From an uncultured Methylobacter sp. (GTDB taxonomy: Bacteria; Pseudomonadota; Gammaproteobacteria; Methylococcales; Methylomonadaceae): 54,565 bases of DNA. Under the pieces are notes generated by a model. It was not told the origin of the DNA and did not search any database. It was given only the letters and a program-made list of their open reading frames with translations. The DNA is taken from assembly GCA_903832775.1 (NCBI GenBank), contig CAILCX010000092.1, forward strand, positions 1-54,565, written 5' to 3'. Positions 25,464-33,695 of the stretch are shown one piece after another. The translations under genes were made by a program, and so were the position numbers. Each line of letters opens with the position of its first letter. The first letter of the stretch is position 1.

Positions 25464-27029
25464 TCAGGCTTGAATTTGGCCTGCGATTTGTTGCAGCTTG
25501 ATCACTACAAATTCGGCAGGCTTGAGCGGCGCGAATCCCACTATGATATTGACGACGCCCAAATCGATGTCATTCTGGGTGGTAGTTTCTTTGTCGCATT
25601 TGACAAAATAAGCCTCGCGCGGACTGCGGCCCTGGAAGGCACCCTGGCGGAACAGGTTTTGCATAAAAGCACCGAGATTGAGACGTATCTGTGACCAGAG
25701 CGGCTCATCATTGGGTTCAAACACTGCCCATTGAGTGCCGCGGAACAGGCTTTCTTCAAGGAACAATGCCGTACGCCGTACCGGCAGGTATTTCCATTCA
25801 TTGGCAAGTTGATCAGCGCCTTTTAACGTACGCGCGCCCCATATCGTGCGGCCAATAACTGGGAATGCGCGCAGGCAATTAACTGCCAGTGGATTGAGTT
25901 GGCCGTTTTCGCCATCGGTAAGCTTCACCTTAAGATCAACCACGCCATTGAGCGTCGCCTCAATGCCCGCAGGTGCTTTCCATAAACCACGCTGACCATC
26001 GGTGCGGGCTATAACTCCGGCCACGGCACCACAAGGAGCGAAGTCATCCAGACGATTTTCTTGCAAAGGGTCTGGTAGGCGCAGATAAGGAAAGTACAAT
26101 GCCGCGTTTTCTGTACGGTTCAATCCCCAACCAGCACTGTCCAAGCCGCTGGCACCTGTAAGATCCGCAGGTTTGTTCCATGCCATGAGAGGATCAACGA
26201 TGTACATCGCTCGGCGTTTCTTGCAATATACGTCTGCGGCGCTACGTGTTGTCGAGTTGACATCGCCACTCGCACTGCGGGTGAGCGGAGGGATACACAG
26301 GAGATTAAACAGGTCAGCCTTCTCAAGTGCCCATATCCCTTGCTTGGCCGCTTCCAGAGAGGCCAGAGATATTTGATTATCAGTGATGGCGCTGCCATCG
26401 TTGCCATCTGCGTTGAATGCACTGGAACCGGGAGGAAACGGATCGCCTGTTGCATCGGGTGTGGGAGCAGGCCTTGTAACGGGAGCTACACCACTAACAC
26501 GAATAAGGCTGGATTCCTGATCCAGTAAATGCGTGACGAAGCGAGCGTTATTGGGATCGGTAGAGAGATTCAGGAAACGCTCGGTTTTGCCGGTGGCGGT
26601 ATCGCGTACCGAAAGGTTGAACAGCTTGCCAGAAGGATCATCTACAGTGGATGGATAATCCACATGCGCCCGGAGTTTTTCGCCCCATTTGCCGGGATTA
26701 GCTGCGATCAAATTGAAGCCTGCTGCCAGAGTAAGGGTAGCGGCGGCGGCACTATTGTGAACGCGCACAATCAAAGCATCTGTGCCGCCGTTCTGGAAGA
26801 ATTGCTGCACCGCATAACTCATGGTACTGTCGCGCCACAGCCCTCCGAAGTTGCGCTCAAATTCAGCAAAGCTCTGCACGCGCAGAGGACTATCTTTATC
26901 GCTGTCCAACGGGCCGCGCAAGGCACGTCCAATGAAAGTAGTGATAGAGGTCGCCACGCCGGTGATGGTATGCACTCCGCTGGAAACTTCTTCGATATAG
27001 ACACCGGGATAAGACAAGGTAACGGGCAT
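25464..27029 (-). CDS. Contractile sheath protein (Afp2/3/4-like)
   Basis: A 521-residue protein of the phage tail sheath family. The N-terminal arm LSYPGVYIEEVSSGVHTITG is characteristic, followed by SITTFIGRALRGPLD and YAVQQFFQNGGTDALIVRVH. The C-terminal half carries NCLRAFPVIGRTIWGARTLK, YLPVRRTALFLEESLFRGTQ and EAYFVKCDKETTTQNDIDLG. All are conserved in sheath proteins. One sheath gene replaces the three of Afp, the simpler arrangement common in other eCIS subtypes. Confidence 0.9.
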   Translation of the reverse strand: MPVTLSYPGVYIEEVSSGVHTITGVATSITTFIGRALRGPLDSDKDSPLRVQSFAEFERNFGGLWRDSTMSYAVQQFFQNGGTDALIVRVHNSAAAATLTLAAGFNLIAANPGKWGEKLRAHVDYPSTVDDPSGKLFNLSVRDTATGKTERFLNLSTDPNNARFVTHLLDQESSLIRVSGVAPVTRPAPTPDATGDPFPPGSSAFNADGNDGSAITDNQISLASLEAAKQGIWALEKADLFNLLCIPPLTRSASGDVNSTTRSAADVYCKKRRAMYIVDPLMAWNKPADLTGASGLDSAGWGLNRTENAALYFPYLRLPDPLQENRLDDFAPCGAVAGVIARTDGQRGLWKAPAGIEATLNGVVDLKVKLTDGENGQLNPLAVNCLRAFPVIGRTIWGARTLKGADQLANEWKYLPVRRTALFLEESLFRGTQWAVFEPNDEPLWSQIRLNLGAFMQNLFRQGAFQGRSPREAYFVKCDKETTTQNDIDLGVVNIIVGFAPLKPAEFVVIKLQQIAGQIQA

Positions 27030-27053
27030 GACTGTATCTCCTTAATCAGTGAG

Positions 27054-27452
27054 TTAGGCTATTTTGCGACCTATGAGTATATGTATTTCCACCTCAGCAC
27101 CAGTACCATTGGTAAGTGTTATATCAGTGATGCCCTTGAAGAGGTCTCTGACAATTTGTGCTAAAAATATATGCGGGGCATCCAGCACATAACCGCTACT
27201 AGGCTCACCTGGAAGTTTAGTGGGTGCAGCAATTGTGCCGCCTTTATAAGTAATTTTTGGATCAGGAGTAGCGGAACTGATAATGAGCAATGATATCTTG
27301 CTTGCATCCTGAAGTGCGACCGTGTTAGTGCCTGCCTTGGCAATAGTGAAGTCGAATTTTTCGTAAGCGTCCACATTAAAGCCACCGGCTCCTGAAATGG
27401 ACGGGCCATTAAGCACCTGTGCTACAAAGTTCCAATTGATTATTTCCGCCAT
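27054..27452 (-). CDS. First gene of the eCIS operon, unknown 132-aa protein
   Basis: A 132-residue protein with no domain I recognise. It begins MAEIINWNFVAQVLNGPSIS, is rich in small residues and beta-branched residues (YEKFDFTIAKAGTNTVAL; KISLLIISSATPDPKITYKG) and ends EVEIHILIGRKIA, suggesting a small beta-sandwich. A GGAGA ribosome site lies 8 bases before the ATG and the sheath gene follows after 24 bases. By order it belongs to the tail module. It is not obviously homologous to the tube protein. Confidence 0.6.
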   Translation of the reverse strand: MAEIINWNFVAQVLNGPSISGAGGFNVDAYEKFDFTIAKAGTNTVALQDASKISLLIISSATPDPKITYKGGTIAAPTKLPGEPSSGYVLDAPHIFLAQIVRDLFKGITDITLTNGTGAEVEIHILIGRKIA

Positions 27453-28129
27453 AGCATGTCTCCAGCTTAGTCATTCGACCAGATTAAAATTTCAAAGGAC
27501 TCCAAAACAATTTTTACTAAAAACTGACAGCAATACAAATTAGTAAAAACCCCCATATTGTGTTGGAACTTTGTCTGGCAAGATTCAACACGGTTTTAAT
27601 TAAACGCTAGAATTGTTGCCATATGGAAGGTAGGGCTCCGATTCAATTAAACTGAATGCAATTTATGACGCCGTCACAATTTTGGGCTCGTAAAATGCCA
27701 ATTAAGGTTAATGTAAAAAATATTAATCGCTGCATAAGTCCTCGTATGGAGTTCATTGGTTTATATGGCATCCAACAGTTTTAATAATACAGAGTCTATC
27801 AGTTGGCATTCAGTATAATGACTCAGCTATAATAAGTTGTTAGCAAACTGTTATATATTTGTTAGCATTCCTACATAATCTCTAATTGTAACGGCTTGCA
27901 AGAATTTGACGGTTTATCATGTCAATTCTAATTAGTGCCTGACCGAAAAAACCACTTTTTAAAAAAGCTTGCAAAAAAAATCTGAAAAATTAATTTGAAA
28001 TTTTTTTCAGGGCCGGAAAAGCCTTTTATTTTCTGGCTACCCCTCCACTATTCAGCATTATCCTTCCAAATCACAAACTGTAGGCTCACCTTTACCTTAG
28101 ATAACCGGGCTGGTGTTATCAAAAAAGCG
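27453..28129. other. AT-rich intergenic region upstream of the eCIS operon
   Basis: About 680 bases without a credible gene. It must contain the promoter of the minus-strand eCIS operon, since the next gene to the right reads away. I see no strong sigma70 box; a weak candidate on the minus strand is TTGCCA at about 27573-27578 with AATATG-like sequence downstream. A G:U-containing hairpin (ccggaaaa / ttttctgg) occurs near 28014-28038. Confidence 0.4.
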
Positions 28130-28414
28130 TCAGGCCGCAAATTTTTTTTTGCTGCTCGCTAAAATCTGCAATCGCTCCATGCCGCGCTTGATGGTGCAAA
28201 GCTTTTGAATGTTGCGCGATAATACGTACAAGCCAACAGAACGATCGAAAGCAACAATCCCGTGATCAAGACATCTGGTAGGCCTGGGATTAAGGACAGG
28301 TATCTGACAACTCTTAACAGGTAGCGCCTGTAATCTCTTTAAAAAAAGTACACATGTGAACGATCGACGCTGTAATTCAGGGAAGCCGCGGGCCAAATTT
28401 ACAAATTGCTGCAC
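28130..28414 (-). pseudogene. Transposase C-terminal remnant
   Basis: Of the 94 codons, the second half reads RCLDHGIVAFDRSVGLYVLS then RNIQKLCTI. This recalls the C-terminal end of a DDE transposase group in which a RCPDHGI.GFKRYVALAVVARN-type motif precedes the stop. The first half has no such similarity and no catalytic domain is present, so this is a leftover fragment. It lies between the eCIS operon and the sensor genes and supports past insertion activity here. The assignment rests on recalled motif similarity. Confidence 0.45.
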
Positions 28415-28586
28415 TCTCGCCTATATCTGCCCGTCAATGACAGTTATTCAATAAAGCATCCTATGGTGCAATAGATAGCGAAATACCATATATTCAACAT
28501 ATAAGTTGCAATTACATGAGTGCCTGTATATTGTGCTCCAAAAATAATTTCAATATCATTCAAACAAGTCAATCGAAGAGCCTAAA

Positions 28587-31412
28587 ATGGATTCCGAACC
28601 ATCAATACAAAATTCATTCAACTCTATTGATTGCTCCCCAGAACAATTACTTCATGAGCTTCAGGTACGCCAGGTTGATTTGCAATTTAAACTGATCGAA
28701 CTGGAAGTTCAGAACGAGCATCTCCGCAGCATTCAAACTCAGCGTGAAGAATCAAATAGCTACTATGCGGATCTATTTAATAATGCCCCAGTCGGCTATC
28801 TGTCGCTGTCCGAAAAGGGACTTATTTCTGATGCTAATATTACTGCTGCCAAGCTGCTTGAAATTGATCGTCTAGATCTGTTATCCACTAGTTTTGCGCG
28901 CTTGGTGACTGCACAGCATAGCGATCGGTGGTATCTTTTTTGTCGTGAATTGAAAAATAACAAGCAGCAAGGCACTATTACTTTATCGTTAAAAAGTTGT
29001 GACGATACAGTAATGAGTGTTCGGCTTGACTGTTTATGGATAAATTCTACCTTGCGTATCACGCTGAGCGATTTAACAACGACAAAACAAGTCATACCGG
29101 ATGCTTCGCCTGCTGAATTACGTTTAACTGCGAAAAAGATCAAAGATGAAGAATTAATTAGACTGCAAAACATGACCAATGAAGCGCTGGAGCAGTCAAA
29201 TCAATACCTGAAACTGGCCATAATTTCAGGCCAGGTCGGAATATGGCAATATAATCTGCAAACTAATGAGCTGATCTGGGACGATACCATGTTTGCGCTA
29301 TACGGTTCCAACCGGAAGGGTTTCTTAGGCGCTTATAGTGACTGGTCAACGCGCTTGCATCCTGATGACAAAGTAACAACTGAAGCAGCAGTACAAAATG
29401 CCATTTCCGGCAAGAAAAGTTATAACTCAGATTTTCGCGTAATCTGGGCAAATGGCGAAGTACACCACCTTAAAGGACATGCGCATGTGCTCATGAATGA
29501 GGCAGGTAACCCCCAGCATATGGTTGGCACCAACTGGGACAACAGTGCGTTTGCACACACTAATCAGCAACTTTTGTTGGCACGCGCTGCAATTGACAAC
29601 AGTAAAAGTGCTTTCATTTGGCTGACTGAGGATGGCCATGTGGCTGATGTCAATAACTTTGCCAGCATAAGTCTGGGCTATACACAGCATGAACTAAAAA
29701 GTCTGCATGTATGGGACTTCGATATTGAGCTGTCGGCTGAGTCTTGGCCTGATGCTTGGGCACAATTAAAAAAATCCGGAAAATATCAGGGGGAAAGTTT
29801 GCATCGGCGTAAGAATGGAACTTTTTTTCCGGTAGAGGTCGTCACCGACTTCATTGTCATTAACGGAAAAGAATACAGCTTCTCCTTTATCAATGATAAT
29901 ACTAAGCGCAAACAGATAGAACTGAAGCTACGAGCTGCGGATGCGTTTAATATCAGCATACTTAACTCGCTGACTGCGCACATCGCCGTGCTTGATAATC
30001 AAGGTGTTATTACTGCCACTAACCACGCTTGGCGACAGTTTTCCAGAGATAATGCTTTACCAGAAACCAATCAGGCTATGCTCGGAATTAATTATTTGAA
30101 CGCCTGCAATCAGCCTACTGCTAAGGAGGCAAATACTGGCATTTCAGCGGTGCTAAGCGGTGAGTTGAAGGAATTTAATTTGGAGTATCCCTGCCATTCG
30201 GCTAATGAAAAACGCTGGTTCCAGATGAATGTAACTCGCTTGAAGGGATTAAATGAAGGTGTTGTTGTCAGTCATAAAAACATTACCTTGCGCCATAAAA
30301 TGCAGGCGTTATTGCAAGAAAAAGAACGCATGTTATCTGAGTCGCAACGTATAGCGCATATTGGCAGTTGGTCTTTTAATCTCGCGACAGGTTATCTGGT
30401 ATGGTCAGAGGAAATGTACACCATTTTTGGTGTTACGCCAGAAACCTTTGCTCACACCCAAGAAGCCATTGATCTGTTGATTCATCCCGAAGACCTGGAG
30501 CAAAGAAAAAAGTGGCTCACTAAATGCTCTAAAGGGAAAAGGATGAAAGAACTCATTTCCCGTATTCAGTTACCGGATGGTTCCATTCGGTTTGTCTGTA
30601 CCTATGGCGAATTGCAATATGACGACATGAACAAACCAGACCGCTTGCTGGGTACTACCCAGGACATCAGTGAGCGTAAATACAAGGAAAATCTGGATAA
30701 AGAGCATCTGGATCAACTAGCTCATGTCACACGTCTTAGCTTAATGGGAGAAATGGCTTCAGGCTTGGCTCATGAGGTCAATCAACCGCTAACAGCGATT
30801 TCCACTTATGCACAAGTCAGTTTAAACCTGCTTAAAAAAGAAAGTCCTGACCTCATAAAACTGGGTGAAGTGGCCGTCAAAACTAAAGATCAAGCATTAC
30901 GGGCAGGACAAATTATTCATCGCATGAAACGGTTTGGCACATCCAAGTCACAACAGCGATCAACGGCTGATATAAATGAACTGATTAATCAATGTGTAAG
31001 TCTATGCGCCGATTTTATAAAACAAAATAGCATAGTGGTCAAACTTGAACTGCCAGACAACTTACCCGTTGTCCATATAGATCATATTCAAATTGAACAG
31101 GTACTAATCAATCTGATCCGTAACGGGATTGATGCAATATTGGGCGCAACCGACAGGCAACATGGTGAAATAACTATTCAAAGTCAGTTGACGCTCGAAA
31201 ATAAAATACAGGTTTCTGTAAAAGATAATGGCCCAGGCATTGAGGAAGATCAGCAATCGAAAGTTCTGATGCCTTTTCACACTACCAAGGAGGATGGCAT
31301 GGGCATGGGTTTATCCATCAGTCGTTCACTCATAGAGGCGCATAATGGAACATTGTCTTTTAATAGTGAATTTGGAAAAGGTTGCACCTTTTATTTTATC
31401 CTGCCCATTTAA
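28587..31412 (+). CDS. Cytoplasmic multi-PAS sensor histidine kinase
   Basis: A 941-residue protein without membrane segments. A coiled-coil start is followed by five PAS-type domains: about 55-170 (LFNNAPVGYLSL), 205-320 (GQVGIWQYNLQTNELIWDD), 325-450, 455-575 and 590-710 (RIAHIGSWSFNLATGYLVW). The HisKA box is at His729 (GLAHEVNQPLTAISTY), a NtrB/FixL-like type. The ATPase domain has N-box LIRNGIDAI, G1 DNGPGI and G2 GMGMGLSISRS. It should autophosphorylate His729 in response to cytoplasmic signals. No receiver domain and no adjacent regulator gene. The block from the last PAS to the end is duplicated in the next gene. Confidence 0.85.
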   Translation: MDSEPSIQNSFNSIDCSPEQLLHELQVRQVDLQFKLIELEVQNEHLRSIQTQREESNSYYADLFNNAPVGYLSLSEKGLISDANITAAKLLEIDRLDLLSTSFARLVTAQHSDRWYLFCRELKNNKQQGTITLSLKSCDDTVMSVRLDCLWINSTLRITLSDLTTTKQVIPDASPAELRLTAKKIKDEELIRLQNMTNEALEQSNQYLKLAIISGQVGIWQYNLQTNELIWDDTMFALYGSNRKGFLGAYSDWSTRLHPDDKVTTEAAVQNAISGKKSYNSDFRVIWANGEVHHLKGHAHVLMNEAGNPQHMVGTNWDNSAFAHTNQQLLLARAAIDNSKSAFIWLTEDGHVADVNNFASISLGYTQHELKSLHVWDFDIELSAESWPDAWAQLKKSGKYQGESLHRRKNGTFFPVEVVTDFIVINGKEYSFSFINDNTKRKQIELKLRAADAFNISILNSLTAHIAVLDNQGVITATNHAWRQFSRDNALPETNQAMLGINYLNACNQPTAKEANTGISAVLSGELKEFNLEYPCHSANEKRWFQMNVTRLKGLNEGVVVSHKNITLRHKMQALLQEKERMLSESQRIAHIGSWSFNLATGYLVWSEEMYTIFGVTPETFAHTQEAIDLLIHPEDLEQRKKWLTKCSKGKRMKELISRIQLPDGSIRFVCTYGELQYDDMNKPDRLLGTTQDISERKYKENLDKEHLDQLAHVTRLSLMGEMASGLAHEVNQPLTAISTYAQVSLNLLKKESPDLIKLGEVAVKTKDQALRAGQIIHRMKRFGTSKSQQRSTADINELINQCVSLCADFIKQNSIVVKLELPDNLPVVHIDHIQIEQVLINLIRNGIDAILGATDRQHGEITIQSQLTLENKIQVSVKDNGPGIEEDQQSKVLMPFHTTKEDGMGMGLSISRSLIEAHNGTLSFNSEFGKGCTFYFILPI

Positions 31413-31651
31413 AAGGCGCAGAGATTCGGTGTTGCTATCGCACTATCAAACCATCCTGACGCTTTAAACATCACGAATGCTTTAAGATCAACTATTGTTT
31501 GAGGAAGTTTCTTTATTTACGAAGAAAAATAAGTCTCCTCTATTAGAACAATGCAAATCAGTTGCCCTATAATGGATTACGTTCCACTAAAGCAATCTCA
31601 GATAAACCCAGCCTTTTCATATTATCTTACTGATCCCCAATATCTATATTC

Positions 31652-33610
31652 ATGCAACAATTTATTGATTTTCTGGGCATTAAAGACCTTATCCCACACG
31701 GTTATTGCCTATCATGGAGTCCGGTATTACTCTGGCTAAACGTCAGTTCAGATCTGCTGATTACTCTTGCCTATTATTCAATTCCACTGACCATTATCTA
31801 TTTCGTCCGGCAACGAAAAGACATTCCCTATCCCTGGTTGATGGCGATGTTTTCTGGATTTATTGTCGCCTGCGGTACCACGCATTTATTATCGGCTATT
31901 ACTATTTGGATACCGTTGTATTGGCTGGATGGGGTCGTTAAAGGTTTTACTGCGATTCTGTCAGTGACCACGGCCATAATGATGCTATGGATTACGCCAC
32001 GAGCATTATCTTTACCCACGATTCATCAATTACAAAATGAAATACGCCAAAGGAAAGCAGCAGAAGCGGCCTTGATAGAAAGTGAATTCCGCTGGAAATT
32101 TGCGATTCATGGTTCGGGTGACGGGGTATGGGATCGGGACATACAAACAGGTGTAGTCGATTACTCTAGTCGCTGGAAAGCAATGCTGGGATATAGTGAA
32201 AATGAGATATTACCGAGTCATCAAGAGTGGTTAAATCGTATTCATCCAGAAGATCAGTCTGTTGTTGCAGAAGCGATGCTTGCTTGTCTTGATAATAAAG
32301 TACCACATTACAATATTGAATATCGATTGCGCTGTAAGAATGGGTGCTACAAATGGATCCTAAGTCGCGGCATGGTGGTCAATCGCAGTGAAGACGATAA
32401 TCCCTTGCGGATGATCGGTACAAATACTGATATTTCTGAGCGCAAACAGATAGAAGCAGACTTACAAAAAACTCAGTCACAATTGCTGGAAAAACAACGC
32501 ATGCTAGCAGAGTCGCAGCGCATCGCTCATATTGGCAGTTGGTCATTAGATCTGGCGACTGGACTTCTTAAATGGTCAGATGAAATGTATGCCATTTTTG
32601 GTGTTACGCCAGAAAGCTTTACTCACACACCCGACGCCATTGGTCATTTGATTCATCCAGAAGATCTGAACTTAAGAAATAATTGGCTTAGCGAATGCCT
32701 GAAAAAAAACAAGGTTAATGAACTCATCTTCCGCATTAGGCTTTCGGATGGCAAAATTCGCTTTATCTGCACCCATGGCGAATTGCAATATGACTCCATG
32801 AACAATCCGCTTCGCCTTGTAGGCAGCACACAGGACATCAGTGAGCGCAAAAACAAGGACAATAAGGACAAAGAGCATCTGGACCAACTTGCCCATGTAA
32901 CGCGTCTCGGACTGTTGGGGGAACTTGCTTCAGGTATAGCCCATGAAGTTAACCAACCGCTGACTGCAATTGCCACTTATGCCCAAGTCAGTTTAAACAT
33001 CCTTAAAAAAGAAAATCCTGACCTGTCTAAACTTTCTGAAATAGCCGTTAAATCCCAGGAACAAGCCTTGCGCGCTGGGCAGATCATTCATCGCATGAGA
33101 CGACTATGTACCTTCAAGTCACAACAATTATCAACAATTGCCATCAATGAGTTAATTAACGACTGCGTTGGATTGTGTGCCGATCCGTTAACACACAATA
33201 GCATAGCGGTAATCCTTGATTTAGCAGACAATCTGCCACATCTTCATGTTGATTACATTCAAATTGAACAAGTCATTATTAATCTGATCCGTAACTGCAT
33301 TGATGCAATATTAGGCGTAACTGACAGACATCAAGGTGAAATAACTATTCAAAGTAGCTTGACGCCCGACAATAAAATACAGGTTTCTGTAAAAGATAAT
33401 GGTCCTGGCATTGACGAAGATCAACATTCCAAGATATTAATGCCTTTTCACACTACCAAGGAGAATGGCATGGGTATGGGCTTATCCATCAGTCGCTCAC
33501 TGATAGAGGCGCATGATGGAACACTGTCTTTCAAAAGTGAATATGAAAAAGGTTGCACCTTTTATTTTACGCTGCCTATTTTAAAGTCTACAGAGCTTGT
33601 TGACAGCTAA
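31652..33610 (+). CDS. Membrane histidine kinase with ethylene-receptor-like sensor domain and two PAS domains
   Basis: A 652-residue protein. Residues 15-115 form three membrane helices resembling the plant ETR1/cyanobacterial Etr1 ligand domain: SSDLLITLAYYSIPLTIIYF (Asp34), FIVACGTTHLLSAITIW with Cys74 and His78, and WLDGVVKGFTAILSV. In ETR1 the corresponding Cys65 and His69 bind the Cu(I) that holds ethylene. PAS domains follow at about 135-255 and 285-400. The HisKA box is His431 (GIAHEVNQPLTAIATY) and the ATPase domain ends MGMGLSISRS. The C-terminal ~370 residues are close to those of the preceding kinase, suggesting tandem duplication. The ligand is unproven. Confidence 0.85.
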   Translation: MQQFIDFLGIKDLIPHGYCLSWSPVLLWLNVSSDLLITLAYYSIPLTIIYFVRQRKDIPYPWLMAMFSGFIVACGTTHLLSAITIWIPLYWLDGVVKGFTAILSVTTAIMMLWITPRALSLPTIHQLQNEIRQRKAAEAALIESEFRWKFAIHGSGDGVWDRDIQTGVVDYSSRWKAMLGYSENEILPSHQEWLNRIHPEDQSVVAEAMLACLDNKVPHYNIEYRLRCKNGCYKWILSRGMVVNRSEDDNPLRMIGTNTDISERKQIEADLQKTQSQLLEKQRMLAESQRIAHIGSWSLDLATGLLKWSDEMYAIFGVTPESFTHTPDAIGHLIHPEDLNLRNNWLSECLKKNKVNELIFRIRLSDGKIRFICTHGELQYDSMNNPLRLVGSTQDISERKNKDNKDKEHLDQLAHVTRLGLLGELASGIAHEVNQPLTAIATYAQVSLNILKKENPDLSKLSEIAVKSQEQALRAGQIIHRMRRLCTFKSQQLSTIAINELINDCVGLCADPLTHNSIAVILDLADNLPHLHVDYIQIEQVIINLIRNCIDAILGVTDRHQGEITIQSSLTPDNKIQVSVKDNGPGIDEDQHSKILMPFHTTKENGMGMGLSISRSLIEAHDGTLSFKSEYEKGCTFYFTLPILKSTELVDS

Positions 33611-33695
33611 GTCCAACAATAGATTGACGTTGACGGACTAGTTTATTAAGTTAGATAATTTGCTAACTATTCTACCCACATAAAAGAGAAAGATT

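Larger units (their letters stand above)
1953..27452 (-). other. Extracellular contractile injection system (eCIS) operon
   Basis: About twenty genes on one strand encode sheath, tube, gp25, J-like and I-like baseplate proteins, hub, spike, PAAR-like tip, LysM adaptor, DUF4255 cap-type protein and AAA+ ATPase. DUF4157, DUF4255 and the AAA+ ATPase together mark eCIS (Afp/PVC-like) rather than R-type pyocins or phage. No capsid, portal, terminase, integrase or holin gene is present. Four-base ATGA overlaps join eleven pairs, so translation is tightly coupled. The operon is visibly richer in G+C than the DNA to its right. No tape-measure gene or dedicated regulator was recognised. Confidence 0.9.

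Noticed and set aside
1953-27452. Prophage, R-type pyocin or type VI secretion interpretation
   Set aside because: No capsid, portal, terminase, lysogeny or holin genes and no TssJLM membrane complex; DUF4157, DUF4255 and the AAA+ ATPase fit eCIS.
27453-28129. Defined sigma70 promoter for the eCIS operon
   Set aside because: Only weak -35/-10 candidates are visible; transcription start data would be needed.
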